A stretch of DNA of 45,842 bases from assembly GCF_004000945.1 (NCBI RefSeq), contig NZ_BIMF01000031.1, positions 1 through 45,842 of the forward strand, written 5' to 3'. The DNA is from Paenibacillus lautus NBRC 15380. GTDB taxonomy: Bacteria > Bacillota > Bacilli > Paenibacillales > Paenibacillaceae. The notes under the pieces were generated by a model. The model did not search any database, was not told where the DNA came from, and saw only the letters and a program-made list of their open reading frames with translations. Both the position numbers and the translations under genes were made by a program. Shown here one piece after another: positions 6,890 to 14,179 of the stretch (its first letter is position 1; every line of letters begins with the position of its first letter).

Positions 6890-8494
6890 GTGGCTACAAA
6901 AGAACAACCAAAAGAGATGACCCGGAGGCAATTTCTGACGACTGTTGGCAAGGTGGGCGGCTCTGTCGCTGTCTTCAGCTTGATGGGTACGATGGGGCTC
7001 CTTACGCCGGAAACGTTGAAAGCAGCGGAATATACGCCTCCCGGGAAGGATGACCTGAACTTAAGCGGCCGCGGCGGCAAGAAGATTATTATTCTTGGCG
7101 CAGGGATCGCGGGGCTGACGGCAGCGTATGAGCTCGGTCTTGCAGGTTACGACTGTACGATATTGGAAGCGAAAAGCTTCGCCGGTGGGCGCAACTGGAC
7201 GATCCGCAAAGGAACCTCCGTGGCGGAGATCGGATCCGGCCGCCAGACTTCCCGCTTTGATATCGGACTGTATTTCAATGCAGGTCCGATGCGGATTCCG
7301 CAGTTTCACGTCACGCTGGATTATTGCAAGAAGTTTGGCGTAGCCATCGAGCCATTCAACAATGTGAATGAGAGCGGTTATTACTATAACGAGAACGTGG
7401 GGGCTTTATCGGGGCAGCGCGTCCCCAAGCGTGCAGCCAAAGCCGACGTACGCGGTTACGTGGCCGAAATGCTGGCCAAAGCCGTGAATCAAAATGCGCT
7501 GGATCTACCGTTGACGGCGGAAGAGAAGCTGAAGCTGGTCGATTATCTGAAGGCCGAAGGAGATCTGAATCCAGACCTGTTCTATAAGGGATCGGAGCGC
7601 GGCGGATATAAGGATGAACCGGGAAGCCGCCTGGATGCGGGTGTGCTCCGGGATCCGTTCGATTTGAAGGCTATCATCAATTCCGGTTTCGGGAAATATT
7701 TCAGCAACGAATACGGTTACGACCAGCAGATGATGATGTTTCATCCCGTAGGCGGCATGGACGCCATCGTTAAGGCATTTGAGAAACGGGTAGGCAGCCG
7801 GATCAAGTACCGGGCCGAGGTGAAGGAAATTCGCCAGTCTACCTCTGGTGTGCGGATTGTGTACGCGGACGGCCATTCCGGCAGAGAGCAGGAAATCCGC
7901 GGCGATTACTGTATCTGCACCATACCGCTGACGGTGCTGAAGAAGATCCCGGCCGACTTCTCGCCGGAGATGTCCAAAGCGATAAGCAGCGTCGGCTACG
8001 CCTCCGCCGGTAAAATCGGTTTGCAGTTCAAGCGGCGCTTCTGGGAAGAGGACGAGTATTTGTACGGCGGCAGCAGTTTGACGAATATGGACATCACGCA
8101 AATCTACTATCCGCCGACAGATTATTTTGGGAAGAAGGGGATCTTGCTTGGCTATTATGCGTACGGAGGCGTTGCTGATAAACTCGGCGGCATGTCGTAT
8201 GCCGAGCGCGAGAAACTGGCGTTGACGCAGGGGGCCAAAATCCATCCGCAGTATCCGAAGGAATTCGAGGCATCCTTCTCGATCGACTGGAAGAAGACCA
8301 AATACCAGGAGGGGGGCTGGGTATCCTATTCCGCCAATGATAGGAAAACCTACTACCCTACCCTCTGCAAGCCGGATAACCGCATTTACCTGGCAGGGGA
8401 GCACATCAGCTACATTACGGCCTGGCAGGCAGGCGCCATTGAGTCCGCCCGCGAGGTCGTAACCGATATCCATCAGCGCGTGATGAAAGCATAA
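6890..8494 (+). CDS. Tat-exported flavin amine oxidase (amino-acid oxidase-like)
   Basis: The product is 534 residues from a GTG with AAGGAG 9 nt upstream. The N-terminus has a twin-arginine signal (TRRQFLTT, residues 11-18), a hydrophobic stretch and a likely cleavage region near LKAAEY. The mature part has the FAD dinucleotide-binding motif GAGIAGLTAAYEL (about residues 68-80), GGRN, and a C-terminal LAGEHIS...WQAGAIESA segment typical of flavin monoamine oxidases. A GPMRIP motif is shared with L-amino-acid oxidases, where the Arg binds the substrate carboxylate, so an amino acid is a plausible substrate. The enzyme should oxidise an amine to an imine with release of hydrogen peroxide outside the cytoplasm. 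It is followed after 20 nt by a secreted RidA, which could hydrolyse that imine. The substrate is not known. Confidence 0.85.
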   Translation: MATKEQPKEMTRRQFLTTVGKVGGSVAVFSLMGTMGLLTPETLKAAEYTPPGKDDLNLSGRGGKKIIILGAGIAGLTAAYELGLAGYDCTILEAKSFAGGRNWTIRKGTSVAEIGSGRQTSRFDIGLYFNAGPMRIPQFHVTLDYCKKFGVAIEPFNNVNESGYYYNENVGALSGQRVPKRAAKADVRGYVAEMLAKAVNQNALDLPLTAEEKLKLVDYLKAEGDLNPDLFYKGSERGGYKDEPGSRLDAGVLRDPFDLKAIINSGFGKYFSNEYGYDQQMMMFHPVGGMDAIVKAFEKRVGSRIKYRAEVKEIRQSTSGVRIVYADGHSGREQEIRGDYCICTIPLTVLKKIPADFSPEMSKAISSVGYASAGKIGLQFKRRFWEEDEYLYGGSSLTNMDITQIYYPPTDYFGKKGILLGYYAYGGVADKLGGMSYAEREKLALTQGAKIHPQYPKEFEASFSIDWKKTKYQEGGWVSYSANDRKTYYPTLCKPDNRIYLAGEHISYITAWQAGAIESAREVVTDIHQRVMKA

Positions 8495-8514
8495 ATAGAA
8501 GGGAGACAACTCCA

Positions 8515-9066
8515 ATGAAAAATAAAATGAAGACGATCCTGGCGCTGGCCATGCTGTTCAGTGCCGTGAGCGTGACCGCGTATGCCGATAACTCTTCTGC
8601 CCATAAGAAGCCGTCCAAAGCCACACCCTCTCCGAAATTTTACGGCAGTCCTACCTCCTCTATTTCCAGCGGGGTTATCGTACCCGAAGGAGCTTCCTAT
8701 CTCTTTACAAGCGGGACGGTTCCGCCCTTACTGAACAAGGATGGCAAGACGGTTTATGAGCGCTATGGCGATACGAAAACCCAGGGGATCGGCATCTTGA
8801 AAGAAATCGAGAAGCAGCTGAAGGAGCAGGGACTGACAATGAAAGATGTCGTTTATTTGAGAGTGTACCTGACCCCGGATGCAGCCAAGAACGGAGCTTT
8901 TGATTATACCGGCTGGTTTGACGCATACGCCCAGTTTTTCAATACGAAGGAGAATCCCGTGAAGCCTGCGCGTTCCACCGTGGGAGTAGCCAGCCTCGTG
9001 AATGCCGATTGGTTGATTGAGATTGAAGCCGTCGCCGTGTACCCGAGCAAGGATAAGAAGAAGTAA
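8515..9066 (+). CDS. Secreted RidA-family enamine/imine deaminase
   Basis: The product is 183 residues with a Sec-type signal peptide (MKNKMKTILALAMLFSAVSVTAYA, cleavage about residue 24) and a Ser/Pro/Lys-rich linker. It then has a RidA (YjgF/UK114) domain ending PARSTVGVASL...IEIEAVAVYP. The Arg of PARS (about residue 152) corresponds to the catalytic Arg105 of E. coli RidA. Known RidA proteins are cytosolic and hydrolyse reactive enamines/imines to keto acid and ammonia; an exported one is unusual. It lies 20 nt behind the oxidase, so the two probably work in series. A normal cytosolic RidA is encoded separately at 11189-11569. Confidence 0.82.
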   Translation: MKNKMKTILALAMLFSAVSVTAYADNSSAHKKPSKATPSPKFYGSPTSSISSGVIVPEGASYLFTSGTVPPLLNKDGKTVYERYGDTKTQGIGILKEIEKQLKEQGLTMKDVVYLRVYLTPDAAKNGAFDYTGWFDAYAQFFNTKENPVKPARSTVGVASLVNADWLIEIEAVAVYPSKDKKK

Positions 9067-9088
9067 GTTGTTTATTATTCCATGAATC

Positions 9089-9113
9089 AAGCCGATCCAA
9101 AGCGGCTTCGTTT
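9089..9113 (+). terminator. Weak hairpin between the secreted ridA and tatA
   Basis: AAGCCG and CGGCTT can pair across an 8-base loop, followed by CGTTT. It may cause partial termination so that tatA is made at a lower level, but the T run is short. Confidence 0.3.
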
Positions 9114-9158
9114 CCCAAAAGCACAGTCACCATCACTTATTAAAGGAGTTGGGTCCTT

Positions 9159-9374
9159 ATGTTCCAAAATGTCGGCTTTGTCGGATTGATGATGATTTTG
9201 ATTGTCGTGCTCATTCTGTTTGGGCCTTCCAAGCTCCCGGAGCTTGGCCGGGCGGTGGGCCGCACGTTATCTGAATTCAAAGCCTCCGCAAGGGAGCTGG
9301 TTGGGGAAGATAAAGAGGAGGAAAAGGACAAGGAGAGGGAAAGGGAAGGGGCGGTCATCAAACTGAAGGGATGA
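9159..9374 (+). CDS. tatA: Tat translocase pore-forming subunit TatA
   Basis: The product is 71 residues: a short N-terminal membrane helix (LMMILIVVLILF), the FGPSKLPELG hinge, an amphipathic helix (RAVGRTLSEFKASARELV) and a highly charged tail. This is the standard layout of a Gram-positive TatA, which forms the pore with TatC. AAAGGAG lies 10 nt before the ATG. It follows the oxidase and secreted RidA genes on the same strand and is closed by a strong terminator. Its pairing with tatC on the other side of the shared promoter region suggests a dedicated TatAC for the oxidase. Confidence 0.93.
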   Translation: MFQNVGFVGLMMILIVVLILFGPSKLPELGRAVGRTLSEFKASARELVGEDKEEEKDKEREREGAVIKLKG

Positions 9375-9425
9375 TGTGGAAGTTTTTGCTTCTTGGGATA
9401 GGAAATCGGATATGCATGCGGAAGT

Positions 9426-9472
9426 AAAGCGGCCCCCGTGGATCTATTGAGATCTATGGGGGCCGCTTTTTT
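9426..9472 (+). terminator. Strong intrinsic terminator after tatA
   Basis: A long stem (AGCGGCCCCCGTGGATCT paired with AGATCTATGGGGGCCGCT) with a four-base loop and six Ts. Confidence 0.88.
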
Positions 9473-9615
9473 GAATGCTGATCTTTGGGGAGCGGTTCAA
9501 GATTGAACATCGTGATGAATCGTTTGCCAGGATTCAGAAAAACTCCTGAGGGGTATACACAAGTACAGGCAATTCTACATTTCATCATTCATTACTCTAA
9601 GAGGAGCTGATATTT

Positions 9616-9819
9616 ATGGATAGCAACGTATTTAAAGGGAAATGGAAACAGATGAAGGGTGAAGCGAAGAAGCAATGGGGCAAATTGACGGATGACGATC
9701 TTGATGTGATCGACGGCGAGAAAGATAAATTGGTTGGCAAGCTGCAGGAACGTTATGGGCACACGAAGGATGCGGCGGAGCGTGAATATACGGATTGGAG
9801 TACAAGATACCGCGACTAG
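9616..9819 (+). CDS. CsbD-family stress protein
   Basis: The product is 67 residues: MDSNVFKGKWKQMKGEAKKQWGKL, then LTDDDLDVIDGEKDKLVGKLQ. This is the compact CsbD domain of small, highly charged bacterial stress proteins. AAGAGGAG is well placed before the ATG. The biochemical role of the family is not established. It is followed after 32 nt by a small gene that probably shares its transcript. Confidence 0.85.
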   Translation: MDSNVFKGKWKQMKGEAKKQWGKLTDDDLDVIDGEKDKLVGKLQERYGHTKDAAEREYTDWSTRYRD

Positions 9820-9851
9820 TCCATAAGACGATAAGGGAGGCAGAATGAATC

Positions 9852-10127
9852 ATGTTGGAATCCCGGGTTGTGACCGGCAAGGTGATCGATATTCGTGACG
9901 GCAAGGTGTTTACCTTACACGGAGACATGGTCAGCACCTATCATTTGGGATACTATGAGATGATGAATGAGGAATTTCTCCCTGTCACGGACAGTCAGCA
10001 GGCGGCAGCGCCCACCTCGGGCGTCATGGCGGAGGAAACTGCCGAATCCTCCGGCTGGCTCCGCAGAGAGTGGAAACCGCTGACCAGTTTCATAACCGCT
10101 TGGAGAAAGAGTGCAAATCGAGCCTGA
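9852..10127 (+). CDS. Small hypothetical protein
   Basis: The product is 91 residues starting MLESRVVTGKVIDIRDGKVFTLHG; GGGAGG lies 11 nt upstream. The N-terminal half looks like a small beta-rich unit. The C-terminal half is Ala/Glu/Ser-rich, then has a Trp-containing basic end. No family was recognised and no membrane segment is seen. Its stop codon lies inside the stem-loop of the following terminator. It is likely co-transcribed with the CsbD gene. Confidence 0.6.
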   Translation: MLESRVVTGKVIDIRDGKVFTLHGDMVSTYHLGYYEMMNEEFLPVTDSQQAAAPTSGVMAEETAESSGWLRREWKPLTSFITAWRKSANRA

Positions 10128-10144
10128 TTTGCGCTCTTTTTTTT
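10109..10144 (+). terminator. Intrinsic terminator overlapping the end of the 9852 gene
   Basis: GAGTGCAAATC pairs with GATTTGCGCTC (one mismatch) across a 6-base loop, followed by eight Ts. Confidence 0.85.
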
Positions 10145-10217
10145 GTCTTTTTAGGCGTGGTTGTCCAGGTCATGCGCCATGAGAAATTCATGTGAGTTTT
10201 ATATTTAGATAGTCATA

Positions 10218-10245
10218 TTGACTTGGGTCCGATGCGGTGTAGAAT
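10218..10245 (+). promoter_or_regulatory. Putative sigma-A promoter of the NAD(P)-binding protein gene
   Basis: TTGACT (10218-10223), a 16 bp spacer and TAGAAT (10240-10245) predict a start near 10252, leaving a leader of about 195 nt. Confidence 0.6.
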
Positions 10246-10251
10246 GAGGTC

Positions 10252-10445
10252 AAAAGGAAGTTTGATCAGCCCATTCCCGGACGGGGGAGCCCGATATGGT
10301 TTTCAAACCGCAGTGGGCATGTTGATGATACTCATCGCTTTGACGGTAGGGCGGAGAGTGCTTCGTTCTGCTTAGAAGAGCGGCAGGCTGCAGAGGCCTT
10401 TCATGTCATTTATATTTCATATCATGAACGGAGGGAGGGTTTGAG
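10252..10445 (+). other. Structured 5' leader of unknown class
   Basis: The leader can fold: GCCCATT (10269-10275) with AGTGGGC (10312-10318) closing a multi-branch region that contains GGTTT/AAACC, then GATGA/TCATC, then CTGCT/AGCGGCAG. No T run follows, so any control would be at translation initiation. I recognise no known riboswitch class or T-box motif. Confidence 0.35.
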
Positions 10446-11120
10446 GTGGGAATGGTTGCACTCGTAGTTGGGGCCACGGGGCTTGTGGGGCGTATGGTAA
10501 CCGAAGAACTGCTGGGCCGCGGGGAGCTTGAAGAGGTTCGCGTGCTGGTACGAAGTCTTCCTGATATTGCGCATCCCCAGCTGAAGCCCATCCTGGTGGA
10601 ATGGGATCGGCTGGATCGATACAGCGAAGCTTTTTCCGGCGTCCATAGCGTGTACTGCTGCCTGGGAACAACGATCAAAAAGGCCGGTTCCCAGCAGCAG
10701 TTCCGCAAAGTGGATATGGATTATGTCATCAAGACAGCCGAGTTGGCTAAGCGGCACGGGGTGAGACAATTTATGGCGGTCAGTTCTGCGGGCGCCGATC
10801 CGAAGGTGCGTAATTTCTATCTTCGGACCAAGGGAGAGGTTGAAGAAAAGCTGGCCGGGATCGGTTTTCTGGGGCTGCATCTGTTCAGACCGTCATTATT
10901 GCTGGGCGAGCGGCCCGAGCGGCGGTTTGGAGAGCGGGTGGCCTCGGTTCTCATGACTTCCCTCGACTTTGCTTTCAAAGGTCCGAAGCTGGCTCCATAC
11001 CGGGCCATACCCGCGCGGAAAGTAGCCAAGTCGATGGTGAATATCGGCTTAACGGATATGAAAGGCCACCATGTATACACCAATGAAGTCATGCATGTTC
11101 TCGGCGAGGCCACCGATTAA
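10446..11120 (+). CDS. NAD(P)-binding Rossmann-fold protein, TIP30/atypical SDR type
   Basis: The product is 224 residues from a GTG; the AGGGAGGG 6 nt upstream fits this start better than the ATG two codons later. The N-terminal GATGLVG motif (residues 9-15) is the glycine-rich NAD(P)-binding loop. The CCLGTTI segment and SSAGAD near the middle fit the HTATIP2/TIP30-like atypical short-chain dehydrogenases. A YxxxK active-site pair is seen as YLRTK. Substrate and pathway are not known. It has its own promoter and a long folded leader. Confidence 0.75.
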   Translation: MGMVALVVGATGLVGRMVTEELLGRGELEEVRVLVRSLPDIAHPQLKPILVEWDRLDRYSEAFSGVHSVYCCLGTTIKKAGSQQQFRKVDMDYVIKTAELAKRHGVRQFMAVSSAGADPKVRNFYLRTKGEVEEKLAGIGFLGLHLFRPSLLLGERPERRFGERVASVLMTSLDFAFKGPKLAPYRAIPARKVAKSMVNIGLTDMKGHHVYTNEVMHVLGEATD

Positions 11121-11188
11121 ATTTGCCAGAGTACTCGTGGCAGATTACAATGTACACAGATAGGAATACATAGAAAGGGTGACATATC

Positions 11189-11569
11189 ATGAGTAAACAT
11201 ATCATATCGACCAACAAAGCCCCGGGAGCCATCGGACCATACAGCCAAGCTGTAGAAATCAACGGATTCGTATATACTTCAGGCCAGTTGGGCCTGAATC
11301 CGGAAACGGGCGAGTTCGGCGAGGGGGTTCAGGAGCAAGCGAAGCTGTCGCTCAGCAACGTAAAGGCGATCCTTGAAGCTGCCGGGACAAGCCTGGATCA
11401 CGTGGTGAAAACCACGGTATTCCTGAAGGATATGAACGATTTCGCGGCGGTCAACGAAGTCTACGGAAGCTTCTTCTCCGAGCCGTACCCTGCTCGCAGC
11501 GCCGTTGAGGTTGCTCGTTTGCCGAAGGACGGACTGGTTGAGATTGAAGTCATTGCCGTTAAGCAATAA
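11189..11569 (+). CDS. ridA: Cytosolic RidA, enamine/imine deaminase
   Basis: The product is 126 residues with the full RidA layout: APGAIGPYSQAV at the N-terminus, TSGQLGLNPETGE, and PARSAVEVARLPKDGLVEIE at the C-terminus with the catalytic Arg. It lacks a signal peptide. It converts reactive 2-aminoacrylate and other enamines/imines formed by PLP enzymes to keto acids and ammonia, protecting the cell. AAAGGGTGA precedes the ATG. It stands alone with a strong terminator and is distinct from the exported paralogue at 8515-9066. Confidence 0.93.
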   Translation: MSKHIISTNKAPGAIGPYSQAVEINGFVYTSGQLGLNPETGEFGEGVQEQAKLSLSNVKAILEAAGTSLDHVVKTTVFLKDMNDFAAVNEVYGSFFSEPYPARSAVEVARLPKDGLVEIEVIAVKQ

Positions 11570-11587
11570 GCGATATTATCACATGTC

Positions 11588-11627
11588 AAAAGGAGCTTTG
11601 CCTGCATTGGCAAAGCTCCTTTTTTTT
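11588..11627 (+). terminator. Intrinsic terminator after ridA
   Basis: AGGAGCTTTGCC pairs perfectly with GGCAAAGCTCCT across a 6-base loop, followed by eight Ts. Confidence 0.9.
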
Positions 11628-11700
11628 GCCCCATGAAAATGCGTATTGAAACTAATCCCTGGGATGAGCAAGGAACCGTGCTTTTCGTTAAGACTCGGTT

Positions 11701-12465
11701 TTAATACCGGGATCGTCTCCGATTGCGCGTAAAGAAGAGCCATATAGCATATACGAGCAGGACGATAGAGAGTACAAAGGCGGTCATTAAGATGCTGTCG
11801 GTCTCCCGATGCTCGGCCGCGATGGCGATGTAAGCCCAGGTGAAGACCAGCGGCACGATGCTGTCCCGGTAACGCTGGCCGATCAGGATAGGGAGTAAAG
11901 CACCGATGCAGAGCAGCACAATCCCTAAAGTAGTCTCGCGCAGGCCGAAGAGGCTCCAGTCATTCTTCTGAAACACGATCCCGACATTGACGATAAAGGC
12001 AGGGCACACCCAGCCGATATATAGGCTGAACGGCAATTTCAGACAGAACTTCTCGCCTGACGTCGGATAGTCTATCGTATGCGTGCGGACATATAGAACC
12101 CACAGGGTTAACAGCAGTAACAACATCGCCACGACAGACCATTCAATGTACAAATAGTGCCATAATACAAGCCAAGCCATATTGAATACGCAGCTGACTA
12201 TAAACCATGGCCCGATGGATCTTACGGAATCGCGGTTTCCGGTGTCACGACGCAGCTGGTAGATGACAAAAAAGAGCAGCAGCACATAGATGACGGACCA
12301 TATGGAAAAGGCATAACCTGCGGGAGTGATCGCCGTATAATACATATCCGATATCTCCCCGGTTGTTCTGCCGCCAAGCGGCAGCATGCCTGATAACACA
12401 TTCACGGTGATTACCCCGGCGAAAAACAGCAGATTCCACCAGCGGTACGGGTTGGTGCGGTACAT
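11701..12465 (-). CDS. TspO/MBR-like tryptophan-rich membrane protein
   Basis: The product is 254 residues with about eight hydrophobic segments and many Trp residues. Motifs such as TPAGYAFSIWSVIY and FNMAWLVLWHY resemble the larger, bacterial TspO-like 'tryptophan-rich sensory protein' group rather than the classical five-helix TspO of about 160 residues. Classical TspO proteins bind porphyrins and related ligands; the role of the longer group is not established. The gene stands alone, between ridA and the YesN-type regulator. GAGGAG lies shortly before the ATG. Confidence 0.65.
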   Translation of the reverse strand: MYRTNPYRWWNLLFFAGVITVNVLSGMLPLGGRTTGEISDMYYTAITPAGYAFSIWSVIYVLLLFFVIYQLRRDTGNRDSVRSIGPWFIVSCVFNMAWLVLWHYLYIEWSVVAMLLLLLTLWVLYVRTHTIDYPTSGEKFCLKLPFSLYIGWVCPAFIVNVGIVFQKNDWSLFGLRETTLGIVLLCIGALLPILIGQRYRDSIVPLVFTWAYIAIAAEHRETDSILMTAFVLSIVLLVYAIWLFFTRNRRRSRY

Positions 12466-12561
12466 ACAATCTCCTCCTGATATCAGTCTGGAATATATAG
12501 AATATACCCAAAAGAATGAATATCAAGCCAGCGTTCAAGTAAAGGGTGCTGGCCCTTTTAC

Positions 12562-14178
12562 TTAACTCATATGCGTCTTGCGGTATTCGTTGGGCGTGAA
12601 ACCCTCCATCTTTTTGAATACCTTACTGAAATATTTTTCGTCTTGGTAACCGACCATCTCCGCGATTTGGGCGATCCGGATCTGGGGATTGAGCAGCAGC
12701 GTTTTAGCTTTGTTGATTCGAATCCGCCCGAGAAAATCCGATAACGTCACGGCGAATTCCTGTTTGAATTTACGCGAAATGTACTCCCTGCTAAGAAAGA
12801 ACTTCCCCGCAATTTGCTGAAGGGAAATCTCCTCATGATAGTGCTGCTCCAAATAGCGGGCAATGTCATGAATGATGTGGTTGTCCTTGGAATGGATCTG
12901 GGTAAGGACCCGGGATGCCGCATAAAGCCTTCCGCTGATCTGTTCGCGCCAACGGTCCCAGCAGATCATTCCGTCCTCGCTGTAAGGAAGCGCGGAGGGA
13001 AGATCCTGCGAGATTTCAGCGTCTTCGACGGGTTCCTGCGTGCTTTTCACTTCATTTTCCGTCCAATGATACTGGATCCAGTCCCATTCCGAATTCCACC
13101 TCACCAGATGCTCCGGCGATACGAGATCCCTCTCGCGCACATCCTGGAGCCACTCTTCCGTGGCTGTCTCAATGCGCTCCTTGCTCCCACTGAGTGCAGC
13201 CAGCTTGAATTTCTCCTCGTAGGAGGAGAGCCGCAGGGTGCGCGAGCCTTCGCTTTCAACGGCACGTTCGCGATGGATGCGGCATTTGCCGGTTAATAAA
13301 TTGCGGCTGCACAAGGCTTGGACGGCATTTAGATAAGCCTTCGGCAGATCATCGGGAAAGGCGCCTGCTTTGGCGGCACCGAAATGGCTCCGCCTGCGAA
13401 GGGTGGAGAAGAACCCGTCATTGATTCGGTCCAGCACGTCGTTAAAGGGAAGCCGCGGATTCCAACAGAGCAGAATGATTTCCCCGGGTTTGTCGATGTG
13501 TCGAAATGCAACGCCCTGATCCATCAACAGCTCATTGCAAATATTGATGAGCGTGAAGGATAGCAGATGGCGCCTGTTGCGGAATTTGGACAGCAAAGCT
13601 TCGTCAAATTGATCATCGCGCAGCACGGCAACGTTATAGGTCATGCCGATTACCGGCAGCGTCATCCGGTTCCGCAATTGAGAAACCACGCTGTCCCTGT
13701 TGCCGTAGCCGTTAACGAGATCCGAGAGCAGGCGGTCCATATAGAAAGGGGTCATCTGATTCATTTCGATATTCTGATTGGTTATCTGCTGCCGTTTCTC
13801 TTCCTCGAGCTGCCAGGTTTGAACCGCTTTGGCCAGCGCCTCGTTCAAGCTGTCCGGTTCAACGGGCTTGAGGATATAGTCAATGCCTCCCGAACGGATC
13901 GTATGACGCACATATTCAAAATCATCATATCCGCTAATGACGAGCACTTTAATATCCGGTTTCGTGGTATGCAGCCAGGTGAGCAGCTCCAATCCGTTTT
14001 TGCGGGGCATTCGCATGTCGGTCATGACAATTTGCGGTTTGTTCTCCTCGATTAAGCGCACCGCTTCCTCCCCGTCAGCGGCCTGATCAATTTCCGTGAT
14101 GCCATGCCGCTCCCAGTCTGCAAGAAGCCCTATAGCCTCCCGCACATGCTGTTCGTCATCTACGATCAATACTCTCAT
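12562..14178 (-). CDS. YesN-type response regulator with AraC DNA-binding domain
   Basis: The product is 538 residues starting MRVLIVDDEQHVREA. The receiver domain (residues 1-120) has the acidic pair D7-D8, phospho-acceptor D54 (VMTDMRMP) and the conserved Lys (YILKPVE). A long, poorly conserved middle region follows. A C-terminal AraC-type double helix-turn-helix (about the last 100 residues, IARYLEQHYHEEISLQQIAGK and VGYQDEKYFSKVFKK) binds DNA. The ATG at 14178 lies 1 nt after the kinase stop, so the pair is translationally coupled. By context it should activate the divergent sugar ABC operon at 16119. Confidence 0.9.
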   Translation of the reverse strand: MRVLIVDDEQHVREAIGLLADWERHGITEIDQAADGEEAVRLIEENKPQIVMTDMRMPRKNGLELLTWLHTTKPDIKVLVISGYDDFEYVRHTIRSGGIDYILKPVEPDSLNEALAKAVQTWQLEEEKRQQITNQNIEMNQMTPFYMDRLLSDLVNGYGNRDSVVSQLRNRMTLPVIGMTYNVAVLRDDQFDEALLSKFRNRRHLLSFTLINICNELLMDQGVAFRHIDKPGEIILLCWNPRLPFNDVLDRINDGFFSTLRRRSHFGAAKAGAFPDDLPKAYLNAVQALCSRNLLTGKCRIHRERAVESEGSRTLRLSSYEEKFKLAALSGSKERIETATEEWLQDVRERDLVSPEHLVRWNSEWDWIQYHWTENEVKSTQEPVEDAEISQDLPSALPYSEDGMICWDRWREQISGRLYAASRVLTQIHSKDNHIIHDIARYLEQHYHEEISLQQIAGKFFLSREYISRKFKQEFAVTLSDFLGRIRINKAKTLLLNPQIRIAQIAEMVGYQDEKYFSKVFKKMEGFTPNEYRKTHMS

Positions 14179-14179
14179 T

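Noticed and set aside
7505..8515. Minus-strand frame of 336 codons over the oxidase gene
   Set aside because: Antisense shadow; the plus-strand product has clear FAD and Tat motifs.
9546..9560. GGGGTAT upstream of the CsbD gene as a SigB-type -10
   Set aside because: No GTTT-like -35 at 12-15 bp spacing; the nearest GTTTGC is about 23 bp away.
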